Part shown: piece by piece, positions 1 to 9,199 of the stretch
How positions within the stretch are numbered: the stretch's first letter is position 1
Layout: every line of letters starts with the position of its first letter
NCBI GenBank assembly: GCA_019309545.1
Contig: JAFDGA010000014.1
Span: forward strand, 1-54,811
Source: Deltaproteobacteria bacterium
Lineage (GTDB): Bacteria; Desulfobacterota; Desulfobaccia; Desulfobaccales; Desulfobaccaceae
Direction of reading: 5' to 3'
Length of the DNA stretch: 54,811 nt
Translations under genes and position numbers: made by a program
Notes under the pieces: generated by a model
The model's input: the letters and a program-made list of their open reading frames with translations, nothing else
Databases searched by the model: none
Told to the model about the DNA's origin: nothing

Positions 1-1
1 G

Positions 2-1195
2 TTATTCAATAATCTGGCTGACCACGCCGGCGCCCACGGTGCGGCCCCCTTCCCGGATGGCAAAGCGCAGCTCCTTCTCCAGGGCAATGGGGGTGATCAG
101 GCTGACCTCCAGGGAAACATTGTCCCCCGGCATCACCATCTCCACCCCTTCCGGCAGGGTCACCACCCCGGTGACGTCGGTGGTGCGAAAGTAAAACTGC
201 GGCCGATAACCATTGAAAAACGGCGTATGCCGCCCGCCTTCCTCCTTGGTCAGAATATAGACCTCGCACTTGAACTTGGTGTGCGGCGTGATCGACCCCG
301 GCTTGGCCACTACCTGGCCCCGCTCCACCTCATCCTTCTTGGTGCCCCGGAGCAGCACGCCAATATTGTCCCCCGCCTGACCCTGGTCCAGGGTCTTGCG
401 GAACATCTCCACCCCAGTGCACACCGTCTTGAAGGTGGGCCGAAAACCGACAATCTCAATCTCTTCCCCCACCCGGATGATGCCCCGCTCCACCCGACCG
501 GTGACCACCGTGCCCCGACCGGAAATCGAAAACACATCCTCAATGGGCATCAAAAAGGGCTTGTCAATGTCCCGCACCGGCTCCGGAATATAGCTGTCCA
601 CCGCCTCCATCAACTCAAAAACACAGCGGGCCTCCGGCGAATCCGGATCATCGCTCTCCAAAGCCTTCAGGGCCGAACCCTTGATGATCGGAATCTCATC
701 CCCCGGAAAATCATACTTGGACAACAACTCCCGCAACTCCAACTCCACCAGCTCAATCAGCTCCGGGTCATCCACCATGTCGGTCTTGTTCAAAAACACC
801 ACAATGCTGGGCACACCCACCTGCCGGGCCAACAAGATGTGCTCCCGGGTCTGCGGCATGGGGCCGTCATCCGCCCCCACCACCAAAATGGCCCCGTCCA
901 TCTGGGCCGCCCCGGTGATCATGTTCTTGATATAGTCCGCATGCCCCGGACAGTCCACATGCGCATAATGCCGCTTGTCGGTCTCATACTCCACATGCGC
1001 CGTGGCAATGGTAATCCCCCGCTCCTTCTCCTCCGGCGCCTTGTCAATCTGGTCAAAGGGAATATACTCCGCCATCCCCTTGCGGGCCAAATGCTTGGTG
1101 ATCGCCGAGGTCAAGGTCGTCTTGCCATGATCAATATGTCCAATGGTCCCCACATTCACATGCGGCTTCTTGCGCTCAAACTTCTTCTTGGCCAT
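2..1195 (-). CDS. tuf: Elongation factor Tu
   Basis: Translation GTPase that delivers aminoacyl-tRNA to the ribosome. The 397-residue length is full for the family. The P-loop GHIDHGKT lies near residues 19-26. The switch II DCPGH motif, the NKTD guanine-specificity motif and the GSAL motif all follow in order, then the two beta-barrel domains. It is the last gene of a minus-strand unit that begins with four tRNA genes (Thr, Tyr, Gly, Thr), an arrangement known from many bacteria as the tufB cluster. The ATG at 1195 gives the standard MAKKKF start. A second tuf copy elsewhere would be usual but cannot be seen here. Confidence 0.98.
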   Translation of the reverse strand: MAKKKFERKKPHVNVGTIGHIDHGKTTLTSAITKHLARKGMAEYIPFDQIDKAPEEKERGITIATAHVEYETDKRHYAHVDCPGHADYIKNMITGAAQMDGAILVVGADDGPMPQTREHILLARQVGVPSIVVFLNKTDMVDDPELIELVELELRELLSKYDFPGDEIPIIKGSALKALESDDPDSPEARCVFELMEAVDSYIPEPVRDIDKPFLMPIEDVFSISGRGTVVTGRVERGIIRVGEEIEIVGFRPTFKTVCTGVEMFRKTLDQGQAGDNIGVLLRGTKKDEVERGQVVAKPGSITPHTKFKCEVYILTKEEGGRHTPFFNGYRPQFYFRTTDVTGVVTLPEGVEMVMPGDNVSLEVSLITPIALEKELRFAIREGGRTVGAGVVSQIIE

Positions 1196-1224
1196 CCGGG
1201 ATTAACTATCTCACCATATCGCTC

Positions 1225-1301
1225 TGGAGCCCACGACCGGGATCGAACCGGTGAACCTCTTCCTTACCAAGGAAGTGCTCTACCTACTGAGCTACGTGGG
1301 C
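1225..1301 (-). tRNA. tRNA-Thr (GGT)
   Basis: Full cloverleaf on the minus strand: acceptor arms GCCCACG/CGTGGGC, D-arm GCTC/GAGC, anticodon stem CTTCC/GGAAG around loop TTGGTAA (anticodon GGT), T-arm ACCGG/CCGGT with TTCGATC. The 3' CCA is encoded (1225-1227). It is the last tRNA before tuf in the cluster. Confidence 0.96.
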
Positions 1302-1307
1302 CCTACC

Positions 1308-1384
1308 TGGAGCGGGAAACGGGACTCGAACCCGCAACCCTCAGCTTGGAAGGCTGATGCTCTGGCCAATTGAGCTATTCCCGC
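1308..1384 (-). tRNA. tRNA-Gly (TCC)
   Basis: Minus-strand cloverleaf with acceptor GCGGGAA/TTCCCGC, anticodon stem TCAGC/GCTGA enclosing anticodon TCC, and a T-loop TTCGAGT. The CCA end is encoded at 1308-1310. Only 6 bases separate it from the downstream tRNA-Thr. Confidence 0.96.
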
Positions 1385-1484
1385 CCTAATGCCAAGGATT
1401 GGAAGGGGCCAGATTGATTTCAGGCATCGTTGAAGATGTTTTCCCCCTGTCTCGAAACCCCAATCTCCCTGCTGTAAAATTTTA

Positions 1485-1569
1485 TGGTGGAGAGGGGAGG
1501 ATTCGAACCTCCGAAGGCATCGCCGACAGATTTACAGTCTGTTCCCTTTGGCCGCTCGGGAACCTCTCC
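1485..1569 (-). tRNA. tRNA-Tyr (GTA)
   Basis: 85-nucleotide minus-strand tRNA with acceptor GGAGAGG/CCTCTCC, anticodon GTA in loop CTGTAAA, and the long variable arm expected of a bacterial class II tRNA-Tyr. CCA is encoded at 1485-1487. Confidence 0.96.
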
Positions 1570-1634
1570 ACTGTATATGGCCTGGGCGCCCCAGACCGTC
1601 TCCACCTGGTTTGTTCAAATTCTCGGAGTTGCTA

Positions 1635-1709
1635 TGGAGCTGGCGATGGGATTCGAACCCGCAACCTGCTGATTACAAATCAGCTGCTCTACCATTGAGC
1701 TACGCCAGC
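1635..1709 (-). tRNA. tRNA-Thr (TGT)
   Basis: Minus-strand cloverleaf with acceptor GCTGGCG/CGCCAGC, anticodon stem GCTGA/TCAGC around loop TTTGTAA (anticodon TGT), T-loop TTCGAAT, and an encoded CCA at 1635-1637. It is the first gene of the Thr-Tyr-Gly-Thr-tuf unit. Confidence 0.96.
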
Positions 1710-1759
1710 CCGGAACCCCATCGTGCCCAATAATCCAGGCACTAAAATGTATCTTTATA

Positions 1760-1788
1760 TATTTAAATAAGATTAGCAAATCTGTCAA
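1760..1788 (-). promoter_or_regulatory. Sigma-70 promoter of the tRNA-tuf operon
   Basis: On the minus strand a perfect TTGACA (1783-1788) is followed after 17 bases by TAAATA (1760-1765). It lies about 50 bases upstream of the first tRNA, which suits a strong stable-RNA promoter. Confidence 0.75.
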
Positions 1789-1963
1789 GATTTTTTTAGC
1801 AGGATTATTATATCCCAACTTGCCCTCCGCCAGCTGCGGGCAAAATAATCCGCAGATCTCCGGCAGCACCGGTTAGATGCACATTTTCAGCTTCCGTTTC
1901 CACGGTTATTCATTGTATAATCCATCCTCAGGCAGCAGCCCAGATAGCTAAGGGAGTAGTTAA

Positions 1964-2812
1964 ATGTGGGTAGCCCTCGTGCAGATGCACAGCACCACCG
2001 ACATAGAGCACAATCGGCTTCGGGCTCGCCAACTGATCCAGGAAGCCGCCCGCCGAGGGGCCCGGCTGGTGGCTCTGCCGGAGCACTTTGCCTATTTAGG
2101 ACCAAGAGAGGAAGAAAACCTGCCCACGGCCCAACCCCTGGACGGCCCTTTAGTGCAGGAATTCCGACAACTGGCGGCGGAACTGGGGATTTATCTGTTG
2201 CTGGGCACCTTTCCAGAGATAGCGGCGCCAGGGCCTAAACCTTACAATACTTCAGTGTTGCTCGGTCCTCAGGGAAATCTGCTGGCCTATTATCGAAAAA
2301 TCCATCTCTTTGATATTACCCTGCCGGGCCGGACGACTTATCAGGAATCCCGTTATGTTCAGTCCGGCCAGAAGGTGGTCACCGCGTCCCTCTCCGAAGA
2401 AGCTTTTACCATCGGGTTGGCCATTTGCTATGATTTAAGATTCCCGGAGCTATTCCGCTTCCTGGTAGACCAAGGGGCTGAGGTTATCATCCTGCCTGCG
2501 GCCTTTACCTTACACACCGGCAAGGATCACTGGGAGGTCCTGCTTAGGGCCCGAGCCATTGAAAATCAGGTATATATCCTGGCCCCGGCCCAGTTTGGCC
2601 AGCATGGGCCCCAACGGGAAAGCTATGGTCGCTCCATGGTGGTCGATCCCTGGGGTCTGATGTTAGCCCAGGCCCCGGATGGGGAAGGGGTGATTTACGC
2701 CTGGTTAGAGCGGGAACGATTACAGCGGGTGCGGGCTCACCTCCCCTCCCTGCAACATCGGCGGTTACCAGTCGCCGGTCTGGAGGCCAGTACCGTTAAA
2801 CCCCGGCCTTAA
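1964..2812 (+). CDS. Nitrilase-superfamily amidohydrolase (Nit/omega-amidase type)
   Basis: Cytoplasmic carbon-nitrogen hydrolase, 282 residues. The catalytic triad is visible: Glu40 in LPEHF, Lys112 in YRKIHLF, and Cys155 in ICYDLRFPE. The last motif is typical of the Nit1/Nit2 branch, whose members cleave deaminated glutathione or 2-oxo-omega-amides; the substrate here is inferred only. The start is ATG 1964 with an AGGGAG ribosome site. A TATAAT hexamer at 1916-1921 may be the -10 element, though no good -35 is seen. It is divergent from the tRNA-tuf unit and appears monocistronic. Confidence 0.88.
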   Translation: MWVALVQMHSTTDIEHNRLRARQLIQEAARRGARLVALPEHFAYLGPREEENLPTAQPLDGPLVQEFRQLAAELGIYLLLGTFPEIAAPGPKPYNTSVLLGPQGNLLAYYRKIHLFDITLPGRTTYQESRYVQSGQKVVTASLSEEAFTIGLAICYDLRFPELFRFLVDQGAEVIILPAAFTLHTGKDHWEVLLRARAIENQVYILAPAQFGQHGPQRESYGRSMVVDPWGLMLAQAPDGEGVIYAWLERERLQRVRAHLPSLQHRRLPVAGLEASTVKPRP

Positions 2813-2893
2813 TATCCTTTAATTTTCGGCCGACTCCTAAAAATATTTGATGCTTATCGATTCGGGCCGCATTGCCTTCTACTCGGGATAGGG

Positions 2894-3280
2894 TCAGCGC
2901 CCCCCGGCCTTGGCAATCTTTTCCCGCTGCGACTGACACTCCCGACACAAGGAAGTCTGGGGCATGATTTCCAGCCGCCGGGGTTCAATGGGTGCGCCAC
3001 AGTCTTCGCAGAAACCATAGGTGCCATTATCCATCCGAATTAAGGCTTCTTCGATGGCCATAAGTTCCTGGCGTTTGGGTTCGATAAGGGAAAATTGGGT
3101 CTCTTCCAGGAGGTTGGCCAAGGCCTGATCTTCGTTATCCCGGACAGTAGACAGGAGATCCTGGTAGCTTTCTCCTAAACCAGTCTTGATCTGGGTCTTG
3201 ACCTCTTGCCATAATTTGCGTTTGCGCTCCAGCAGACGCTCCCGCAATTCCGTCAGCTTCTGGGGGTCCCTAACTGTCAT
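2894..3280 (-). CDS. DksA/TraR-family C4 zinc-finger protein
   Basis: About 128 residues: an N-terminal helical coiled-coil region followed by a C4 zinc finger (CEDC near residue 95, then CREC about 20 residues later). Family members bind the RNA polymerase secondary channel and modulate initiation with (p)ppGpp. Two ATGs are possible, at 3286 and 3280. The GGAG at 3289-3292 is 2 bases from the first and 8 from the second, so 3280 is preferred. The gene lies just downstream of an rpoD-like sigma gene on the same strand (54-base gap). Whether it is the true DksA cannot be told, because several paralogues are usual. Confidence 0.85.
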   Translation of the reverse strand: MTVRDPQKLTELRERLLERKRKLWQEVKTQIKTGLGESYQDLLSTVRDNEDQALANLLEETQFSLIEPKRQELMAIEEALIRMDNGTYGFCEDCGAPIEPRRLEIMPQTSLCRECQSQREKIAKAGGR

Positions 3281-3334
3281 GATCATTTCTCCAATAAGCG
3301 GATAAATCAGGCAGTTTAAGTTCTGTTCCCGCGG

Positions 3335-4639
3335 TTATTCCAGAAAGTCCTCCAGCGTTGACTTGCGGGTAGGATGCTTTAGCCGTTTCAGAGCCTTTTT
3401 TTCAATCTGGCGAATACGTTCCCGAGAAACCTTAAACTCCCGACCGATTTCCTCCAGGGTATGTTCCACCTCGGCCCCGATGCCGAACCGCATCTTCATG
3501 ATCTTCTCTTCGCGGGGAGTTAAAGTAGCAAGAATGGCATCGGTCTTTTCGCCCAGCTCGGAGCTGACTATGGCTTCATGAGGAGAAATGGCCTGATCAT
3601 TGCGGATGAAATCCCCCAGCCGATCCCCTTCATCGCCCACCGGGGTTTCCAAGGAAATAGGTTCGTCGGAGAGATTGGTGACTACCAGAATTTTGTCCTC
3701 CGGCACCCCGGAACGCTCGGAAATCTCCTTGAGCAAAGGTTCTCGTCCCAACTCCTTAAGCAGATCATAGAAAGCTCGATAGCAGCGGTTGCGGATTTCC
3801 TGTAGGTGGACCGGAATCCGGATAGTACGGGTCTTGTCATAGATCGCCCGGGTAATAGTCTGCCGGATCCACCAGGAGGCAAAGGTGCTCAAGCGGTAGC
3901 CAGTGGTATAATCATATCGGGTGACGGCCTTCATCAACCCCAGATTCCCTTCCTGGATCAGATCTGAAAAGCTCAATCCCCGGTGTAAATATTTTTTGGC
4001 AATGCTCACCACCAGCCGCAGGTTGGCCTTGATCATCTCATCCCTGGCTTTGGTGACCTCTTTTTCCTTTTCTTTAATCTCCTTGGCCAGTTGCTTAACT
4101 TCCCCCGCCTCCGGATGGCGGCGTTGGACCTGTTTTAGGGTCTGATGGATAAAACGGAATAATTTCTCCTTGGCCTGGGCCGTCTTCTCTCCATTCTGAA
4201 ACCACTCCTCTACCTTTTGTCGCAGGTATTGCATCTCCTCCAGGTCAGACTTGCTGGCATAAACCATCTTCAGAATGCTCTCCTGGCCATTCTTGATGAT
4301 TTTCCCTAATTTTTTCTCTTCCTCGGGAGTCAAGACCGAATAGCGCAGCATCTCCCGAAAATAAGCCGCAACAATGCCCTCTTGTTCGGGAACCTCTTCG
4401 GATTCCGCAGGCTCCTCGGCCTCGGCAGCCTCTTCGGGCAGTTCTACTTCGCCGTAGCCGACTTCTTCTAAACTATCAACCACCTCGATTTCTTCTTCCT
4501 GCAAAGTATCAAATACTTCCTTGATTTGAATGGGATCAACCATTTCCGCCGGTAAAATCTCATTAAGGTGGTCATAGGTCACATAACCACCTTTTTCTTT
4601 ACCCAAATTGATAAGTTTGTTGATATAATCACTCTCCAT
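3335..4639 (-). CDS. rpoD: RpoD-type sigma-70 factor with a short region 1.1
   Basis: 434 residues. Residues 1-60 resemble sigma region 1.1, followed by an acidic stretch (60-87) and region 1.2 near 88-118. A shortened non-conserved region follows (120-195). Region 2 (about 199-273) carries the core-binding and -10-recognition helices. Region 3 spans roughly 283-355 and region 4 roughly 370-425, with a helix-turn-helix for the -35 element. Presence of 1.1 points to a primary-type sigma. The protein is shorter than most proteobacterial RpoD (about 570-620), and region 1.2 reads YFREML rather than the usual YLREMG, so it could be a second RpoD-like factor. The gene stands alone, not beside dnaG. 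Confidence 0.85.
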   Translation of the reverse strand: MESDYINKLINLGKEKGGYVTYDHLNEILPAEMVDPIQIKEVFDTLQEEEIEVVDSLEEVGYGEVELPEEAAEAEEPAESEEVPEQEGIVAAYFREMLRYSVLTPEEEKKLGKIIKNGQESILKMVYASKSDLEEMQYLRQKVEEWFQNGEKTAQAKEKLFRFIHQTLKQVQRRHPEAGEVKQLAKEIKEKEKEVTKARDEMIKANLRLVVSIAKKYLHRGLSFSDLIQEGNLGLMKAVTRYDYTTGYRLSTFASWWIRQTITRAIYDKTRTIRIPVHLQEIRNRCYRAFYDLLKELGREPLLKEISERSGVPEDKILVVTNLSDEPISLETPVGDEGDRLGDFIRNDQAISPHEAIVSSELGEKTDAILATLTPREEKIMKMRFGIGAEVEHTLEEIGREFKVSRERIRQIEKKALKRLKHPTRKSTLEDFLE

Positions 4640-4706
4640 AGGAGATTCCCCTTGATGCGGTAAACATTTCCGCCCTTAGGTAAATGCAAAAATTACCAAT
4701 CTATAA

Positions 4707-4735
4707 ATATTAACATAGAGAATTTTATTTAGCAA
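4707..4735 (-). promoter_or_regulatory. Sigma-70 promoter of the rpoD-like gene
   Basis: Minus-strand TTGCTA (4730-4735), a 17-base spacer, then TAATAT (4707-4712), 68 bases upstream of the sigma gene start, in an AT-rich stretch. Confidence 0.6.
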
Positions 4736-4739
4736 GTCC

Positions 4740-5161
4740 TTGGGGCTTTTTTAAATTTTTTCCTAAGGCTTCCCTTTTATTTTTTGTTTTGCGCTTATTC
4801 TCCTCAGCCTTCTGCTCCGGGGTCTGGGTCGATCCACCAGCCCCATCCCTTGAGGATCACTCAGATATGATTCAACCCCTTATTTTAATGGAGAAAGATT
4901 ATTTACGGGTTGTTATAAAAACCGCCTGGCATAGTCCTATAATAAAAATATCGGTTCATAATGTTTAAAAACTAATTATCTCCGGTAAAGTTGTCAAGCT
5001 AAGCTAATTCCTTATTATTAAAAATAATTCCCCTTGCTGAGTCGAGGCTTTTGGCTTAAAATCAACTAGCTCTGGGGGGCAACTAGACCCCGCCAAGGAA
5101 ATTTTTCCCCATAGCCCCAAGAATTAGGCCCGGCGTAAGGTAATATAAGGGAGACTATTCG
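4740..5161. other. AT-rich intergenic region, no gene seen
   Basis: Divergent intergenic space between the sigma gene and the YhaM-type gene. No ORF with a ribosome site and no RNA gene is recognisable. A TTGTCA at about 4989 with AT-rich sequence 17 bases downstream might serve the plus-strand gene, but the match is weak. Confidence 0.5.
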
Positions 5162-6172
5162 ATGTCGCACCAGTTGATTAAAGACCTCCGGGAGGGAGAT
5201 CTGGTCCAGCAATTTTTTATCCTGCGGCAGGTCGAATCACGCCTGACCCGGAACGGGGAGCCTTATCTGGCCCTCCTGTTGGGTGACCGCAGTGGCTTTT
5301 TGAAAGGCAAGGTCTGGTCGGATGTATTGGAAAGGTATGCCGAGCCTTTTACCCAGGGGGATTATGTGGCCGTCAAGGGGCGAGTCAATTCTTTCAATAA
5401 TGAACTGCAGCTAACCGTGCAAGCCATTATGACCGTAGACCGCCTCCGCCAGCTCAAAAAGGAGGTCAAAGACTTTGATCCTACCTTACTGATTCTATCT
5501 AGCCCCTATGATCTGGACCAGATGTGGCAGGAGTTGTTGAATCTGGCCGCCGAGCATTTGGAATCTCCGCTGAAGGAACTGGTGCTGGGTCTGCTCAAGA
5601 AGCACGCCGAGACTTTTAAGGTCTGCCCGGCGGCCCGACTCTATCACCATGCCTATTTGGGGGGATTGTTGGAACACACCTGGTTCCTGGCCCGCATGGC
5701 TTTGCAAGCCACCGCGATTTATGCGCACCTCAACCGCAATCTGGTGCTGGCCGGAATCATCCTGCACGATATTGGTAAAGTTAAAGAAATCACCACCCCC
5801 CATGCGCCGGAATATTCTATTTCCGGGCAATTATTAGGGCATATTATCCTGGGCCTGGAAATGGTGCGGGAGGAAGCCGCGGCCCAGGACTTTCCAGACC
5901 CCCACCTGCTGCTGCAATTAGAGCATATTATCGTCTCCCATCACGGCTACCATGAGTTTGGCTCCCCGGTGCTACCCAAGACCCGGGAAGCGCTGCTGGT
6001 ATATTATCTGGACGATCTGGATGCCAAATTGAAAATGATGGACCAGCACCTTGAAGTCGACAGCGGGGACCGTGATTTTACCAGTTATAACCGTCTATTG
6101 CAGCGCCAGCTATATAAGGCCCTGGAATATCCCGAAACCGCCCCCGCAGACCCTGGCCTCGCCGAGGATTAG
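5162..6172 (+). CDS. YhaM-family 3'-5' exoribonuclease (OB-fold plus HD domain)
   Basis: 336 residues. Residues ~12-90 form an OB-fold nucleic-acid-binding domain (EPYLALLLGDRSG, with FNNELQL later). From ~155 to 285 follows an HD phosphohydrolase domain, with metal-binding signatures HHAYLGGLLEHT, HDIGKVKE and IIVSHHG. This order is that of Bacillus YhaM and CBF1, which trim RNA or ssDNA from the 3' end; the activity here is by homology. ATG 5162 is preceded by AAGGGAG. It appears to be a single gene. Confidence 0.85.
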   Translation: MSHQLIKDLREGDLVQQFFILRQVESRLTRNGEPYLALLLGDRSGFLKGKVWSDVLERYAEPFTQGDYVAVKGRVNSFNNELQLTVQAIMTVDRLRQLKKEVKDFDPTLLILSSPYDLDQMWQELLNLAAEHLESPLKELVLGLLKKHAETFKVCPAARLYHHAYLGGLLEHTWFLARMALQATAIYAHLNRNLVLAGIILHDIGKVKEITTPHAPEYSISGQLLGHIILGLEMVREEAAAQDFPDPHLLLQLEHIIVSHHGYHEFGSPVLPKTREALLVYYLDDLDAKLKMMDQHLEVDSGDRDFTSYNRLLQRQLYKALEYPETAPADPGLAED

Positions 6173-6182
6173 TTTTAAATCT

Positions 6183-6225
6183 TGGCAATTTTGCCATTGA
6201 CAGAAGCATAAATAGTTATTAATTT
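6183..6225 (+). promoter_or_regulatory. Promoter with abutting palindrome upstream of a stress-protein gene
   Basis: TTGACA (6197-6202), 17-base spacer, TAATTT (6220-6225). Directly 5' of the -35 lies a 14-base palindrome TGGCAA-TT-TTGCCA (6183-6196). It could be a regulator site, or part of the transcript end of the preceding gene, although no T-run follows it. The leader to the next ATG is about 180 bases. Confidence 0.5.
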
Positions 6226-6412
6226 AACAAAAATAGAATTGAAAGGAAATCAGTCCAAAAATACCGATGTTGGCTAGCGGAGTTGAGGTAAAGAGTCTCT
6301 TTCATCATCAGGCGAGGTCAGCGTCAGGGAATCCAACCTGGTGCTTTTGTTAGTTGAAAATGCGCAACCGATAATTTCAGAAATCACTAACTATTAAAGT
6401 CAGGAGGATTTC

Positions 6413-6892
6413 ATGTTTAAGAAGATCTTGGTTCCACTGGACGGTTCGGAATTGGCGGCAAAGATCTTGCCTCAAGTGGAGGAGTTGGCCAAAACCTGTC
6501 AAGCCCAGGTCACTTTATTGACGGTGGGCAGTACCGGAGTTTTGGGTGTGGAAGGAATGCCCAGCCCCGAGGTGTTTAAGGATGCTGCCGCCCAAGAAAA
6601 GCGGGTCTCGGAAAGGTACCTCGAAAAGATGGCCAATGATATGAAGGGCAAAGGTCTGGAGGTCAACTGGGCCTATGTTGAAGGCATGCCGGCCCAACAG
6701 ATCATTGCTTATGCCAAGGATAACAATATGGACCTGATCGCCCTGGCCACCCACGGCCGCGGCGAAGTCGCCTGGGTGATTGGTAGCGTGGCCGAAAAGG
6801 TGGTCAGCCACGCCACTGTGCCGGTGTTGTTGCTACGGGTAATCGAATTTAAGCCACCGGCCCTGAAAGAGGCATATTTCCTGGGTGCCTAA
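6413..6892 (+). CDS. Universal stress protein (UspA family)
   Basis: 159 residues, single Usp domain with the alpha/beta nucleotide-binding fold. The C-terminal motif THGRG followed by GSVAEKVV is the GxxG-x9-G(S/T) ATP-binding signature of the ATP-binding subgroup. The N-terminus KKILVPLDGSE is typical. ATG 6413 is preceded by CAGGAGG. It stands alone behind a long leader, with a palindromic repeat about 100 bases after its stop. A second paralogue is at 45707. Confidence 0.93.
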   Translation: MFKKILVPLDGSELAAKILPQVEELAKTCQAQVTLLTVGSTGVLGVEGMPSPEVFKDAAAQEKRVSERYLEKMANDMKGKGLEVNWAYVEGMPAQQIIAYAKDNNMDLIALATHGRGEVAWVIGSVAEKVVSHATVPVLLLRVIEFKPPALKEAYFLGA

Positions 6893-6996
6893 GGTAGGAG
6901 CGGTTAATCTCTGGGCTGGCCACCTAAGATTTAGGCCCAGAACTGAGAATTGAAGAGTACATAACAGTTAGTAATCAGCCGGAAATCTTGAAGATT

Positions 6997-7019
6997 AGGG
7001 GCGCAATTTATTGCGCCCT
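6997..7019. repeat. Palindromic repeat, GGGCGCAAT hairpin (possible terminator)
   Basis: Perfect 9-bp stem GGGCGCAAT (6999-7007), loop TT, ATTGCGCCC (7010-7018), followed by an AATTTTTTC tract, so it may terminate the stress-protein transcript. The same stem is found at 31330-31349 within a larger element, which indicates a dispersed repeat family. Confidence 0.7.
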
Positions 7020-7155
7020 GAATTTTTTCTGTAAAACCAATCGCTTCCCTGGTCTGCCAGTAAGCGTAAATTGCCCCGCCAAGCAGACAGCCTGGCTTTC
7101 CTCAAATCAGCCCCTTGAGGCTGGGATAGGGTTCTAAGGTTTTATTTCTTGGCAG

Positions 7156-9057
7156 TTAGTGGCCGTGCCTTTTCTGATATTCTTCCCGGGTCCGGTTGAG
7201 CAACCCCCCAGCCGCCACAATCTGCCGGTGACGGTCAGAAAGCTTGACCCGCACCCAGATAGTCTCATCATTGACCTCGACCGGCAGGCGCTCCTCTCCA
7301 GCCAGCAACCGACGCCGGACGTCCGGGAGTCGCATGCGAGCCCCAGCGGTTAGCTGATCGTAATCCTCGGGGTTTTCGAAGATCAAGGGCAGAATGCCGA
7401 AATTAATCAGATTGGCCTGATGGATGCGGGCGAAACTCTTGGCCAGTTTGACTCGCACGCCCAGGTAGCGGGGAGCCAGGGCGGCGTGTTCCCGGCTGGA
7501 ACCCTGGCCATAATTCTCCCCGCCGATGATCACCCCCTCCCCTTTCTGTCGGGCCCGCCGGGAAAAATCCGCATCCACGGCGGCAAAGACATATTCGCTG
7601 ATCCCCGGGATATTACTGCGTAACGGTAAGATCTGGCTGCCGGCCGGCATGATGTGGTCGGTGGTAATATTATCCCCGACTTTCAAAAGAATTTCGCCTT
7701 CCCAGCTTTCCGGCAAGGGGGTTAGTTCGGGGAAGGGCTTTATATTGGGCCCGCGGACGATCTCGCCCGGCGGAGCTTCGGAACTGGCGGTCTGAATATG
7801 ACTATTGTCGACCAGATAGCGACGGGGCCGCGCCACCCGAGGATAATCCCCCAAGCGGCGAGGATCAACGATCTCCCCATAAATTGCCGCAGCTACTGCG
7901 GTTTCTGGACTGGCCAGATAGACTTGGTCATCCTTGGTACCGCTGCGGCCCGGGAAATTGCGCGGGAAAGTGCGGATCGATACTGTCCCCGTGGCCGGAG
8001 CCTGGCCCATGCCAATGCAGCCCAGACACCCGGGTTGGTGAATCCGGGCCCCGGCCTGGAGCAAAGTAACCAGACCCCCCGCCAACGCGACATTTTCCAG
8101 CACCTGTCTGGAGCCTGGATTGATTTCCAGACTCACCCGGGGGTGCACCTGTCGGTCTTCCAAGGCCCGGGCCACCACCATCAGGTCCCGATAGGAAGAG
8201 TTGCTGCAGGAACCAATGATCACCTGGTGCACCGGGGTACCCTCGACTTCCCGGACTTCCTTGACATTATCCGGGGAAGAGGGGCAGGCAATCCGGGCGG
8301 AGAGGCTTTCCAGGTCCAGATCCAGGATGGTGCCGAAGCCTTTGGTGCCCCTGGCCTTGAGCGGACGGAAACTCTCGACCCGGTCCTGGAGAGCTAGAAA
8401 CCGCTTAGTTTGACTGTCGGCCGGAAACACCGAGGTGGTAGCGCCCAATTCTGCTCCCATGTTGGCAATCGTGGCCCGGTCACTGACGGTCAGATTCTTC
8501 ACTCCAGGGCCAAAATATTCCAGGATTTTCCCTACTCCGCCCTTAACGCTCAGGCGGCGCAGCAATTCCAGAATGATGTCCTTGGCGGAAACCCAGGGAG
8601 GCAGATGGCCGCTCAGGTGGATACCCACGATCTCGGGCATGATGAGATAGAACGGTTGGCCAGCCATGGCCAGGGCCACATCCAGGCCCCCGGCCCCCAG
8701 GGCCAGCATCCCCGCCCCGCCGGCCGTGGGGGTATGGCTATCCGAGCCCAACAGAGTCTGGCCCGGGACGCTAAACTGCTCCAGATGTACCTGGTGACAG
8801 ATGCCGTTGCCGGGCGGCGAAAAGTTGATCCCGTAGCAAGCTGCGATGGATTGCAAGAAGCGGTGGTCATCGGCATTCTTAAAATCAGTCTGGAGCAGGT
8901 TATGATCAACATAACTCACCGAAACCTTGGTACGCACCTGGGGCACGCCCAAGGATTCAAACTCCAGATACGCCAGGGTCCCGGTAGCATCTTGGGTCAG
9001 GGTCTGGTCGATGCTTATGGCGATCTCCTCACCGGCGGCCAGTTGGCCGGAGACCAA
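7156..9057 (-). CDS. Aconitate hydratase, about 640-residue bacterial type
   Basis: Interconverts citrate and isocitrate using a [4Fe-4S] cluster. 633 residues from a TTG start at 9057. Family landmarks include RIDQTLTQDATGT-like residues near 16-28, SYVDHN, HQVHLE and GSDSHT. The three cluster cysteines lie in GSCSNSS and in CLGCIGMG. A swivel domain with GGENYGQGSSREH and KSFARIH is at the C-terminus. The start is odd: homologues begin about 12 residues earlier with a helix ending in HLVSG. Here the HLVSG codons are present, but an in-frame TGA lies at 9061-9063, two codons before the TTG. The upstream gene on the same strand is a glycerophosphodiesterase. Confidence 0.93.
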   Translation of the reverse strand: MVSGQLAAGEEIAISIDQTLTQDATGTLAYLEFESLGVPQVRTKVSVSYVDHNLLQTDFKNADDHRFLQSIAACYGINFSPPGNGICHQVHLEQFSVPGQTLLGSDSHTPTAGGAGMLALGAGGLDVALAMAGQPFYLIMPEIVGIHLSGHLPPWVSAKDIILELLRRLSVKGGVGKILEYFGPGVKNLTVSDRATIANMGAELGATTSVFPADSQTKRFLALQDRVESFRPLKARGTKGFGTILDLDLESLSARIACPSSPDNVKEVREVEGTPVHQVIIGSCSNSSYRDLMVVARALEDRQVHPRVSLEINPGSRQVLENVALAGGLVTLLQAGARIHQPGCLGCIGMGQAPATGTVSIRTFPRNFPGRSGTKDDQVYLASPETAVAAAIYGEIVDPRRLGDYPRVARPRRYLVDNSHIQTASSEAPPGEIVRGPNIKPFPELTPLPESWEGEILLKVGDNITTDHIMPAGSQILPLRSNIPGISEYVFAAVDADFSRRARQKGEGVIIGGENYGQGSSREHAALAPRYLGVRVKLAKSFARIHQANLINFGILPLIFENPEDYDQLTAGARMRLPDVRRRLLAGEERLPVEVNDETIWVRVKLSDRHRQIVAAGGLLNRTREEYQKRHGH

Positions 9058-9199
9058 ATGTCAACCGCCAGTTACCCTCTGGTCCATATTCAGGCCGCCC
9101 AAAACTTGGCTCAAATCCATAACTGGAATCGGCGGTTTTTATTATCCGGAAGAAAGCCGGAAGTCTCCATTTGCCAGTTGCGGGAGTCGAAAAATCACC

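Noticed and set aside
227-1357. Long plus-strand reading frame across tuf and two tRNA genes
   Set aside because: It is antisense to the well-conserved tuf gene and runs through tRNAs; it is a composition artefact of GC-rich codons.
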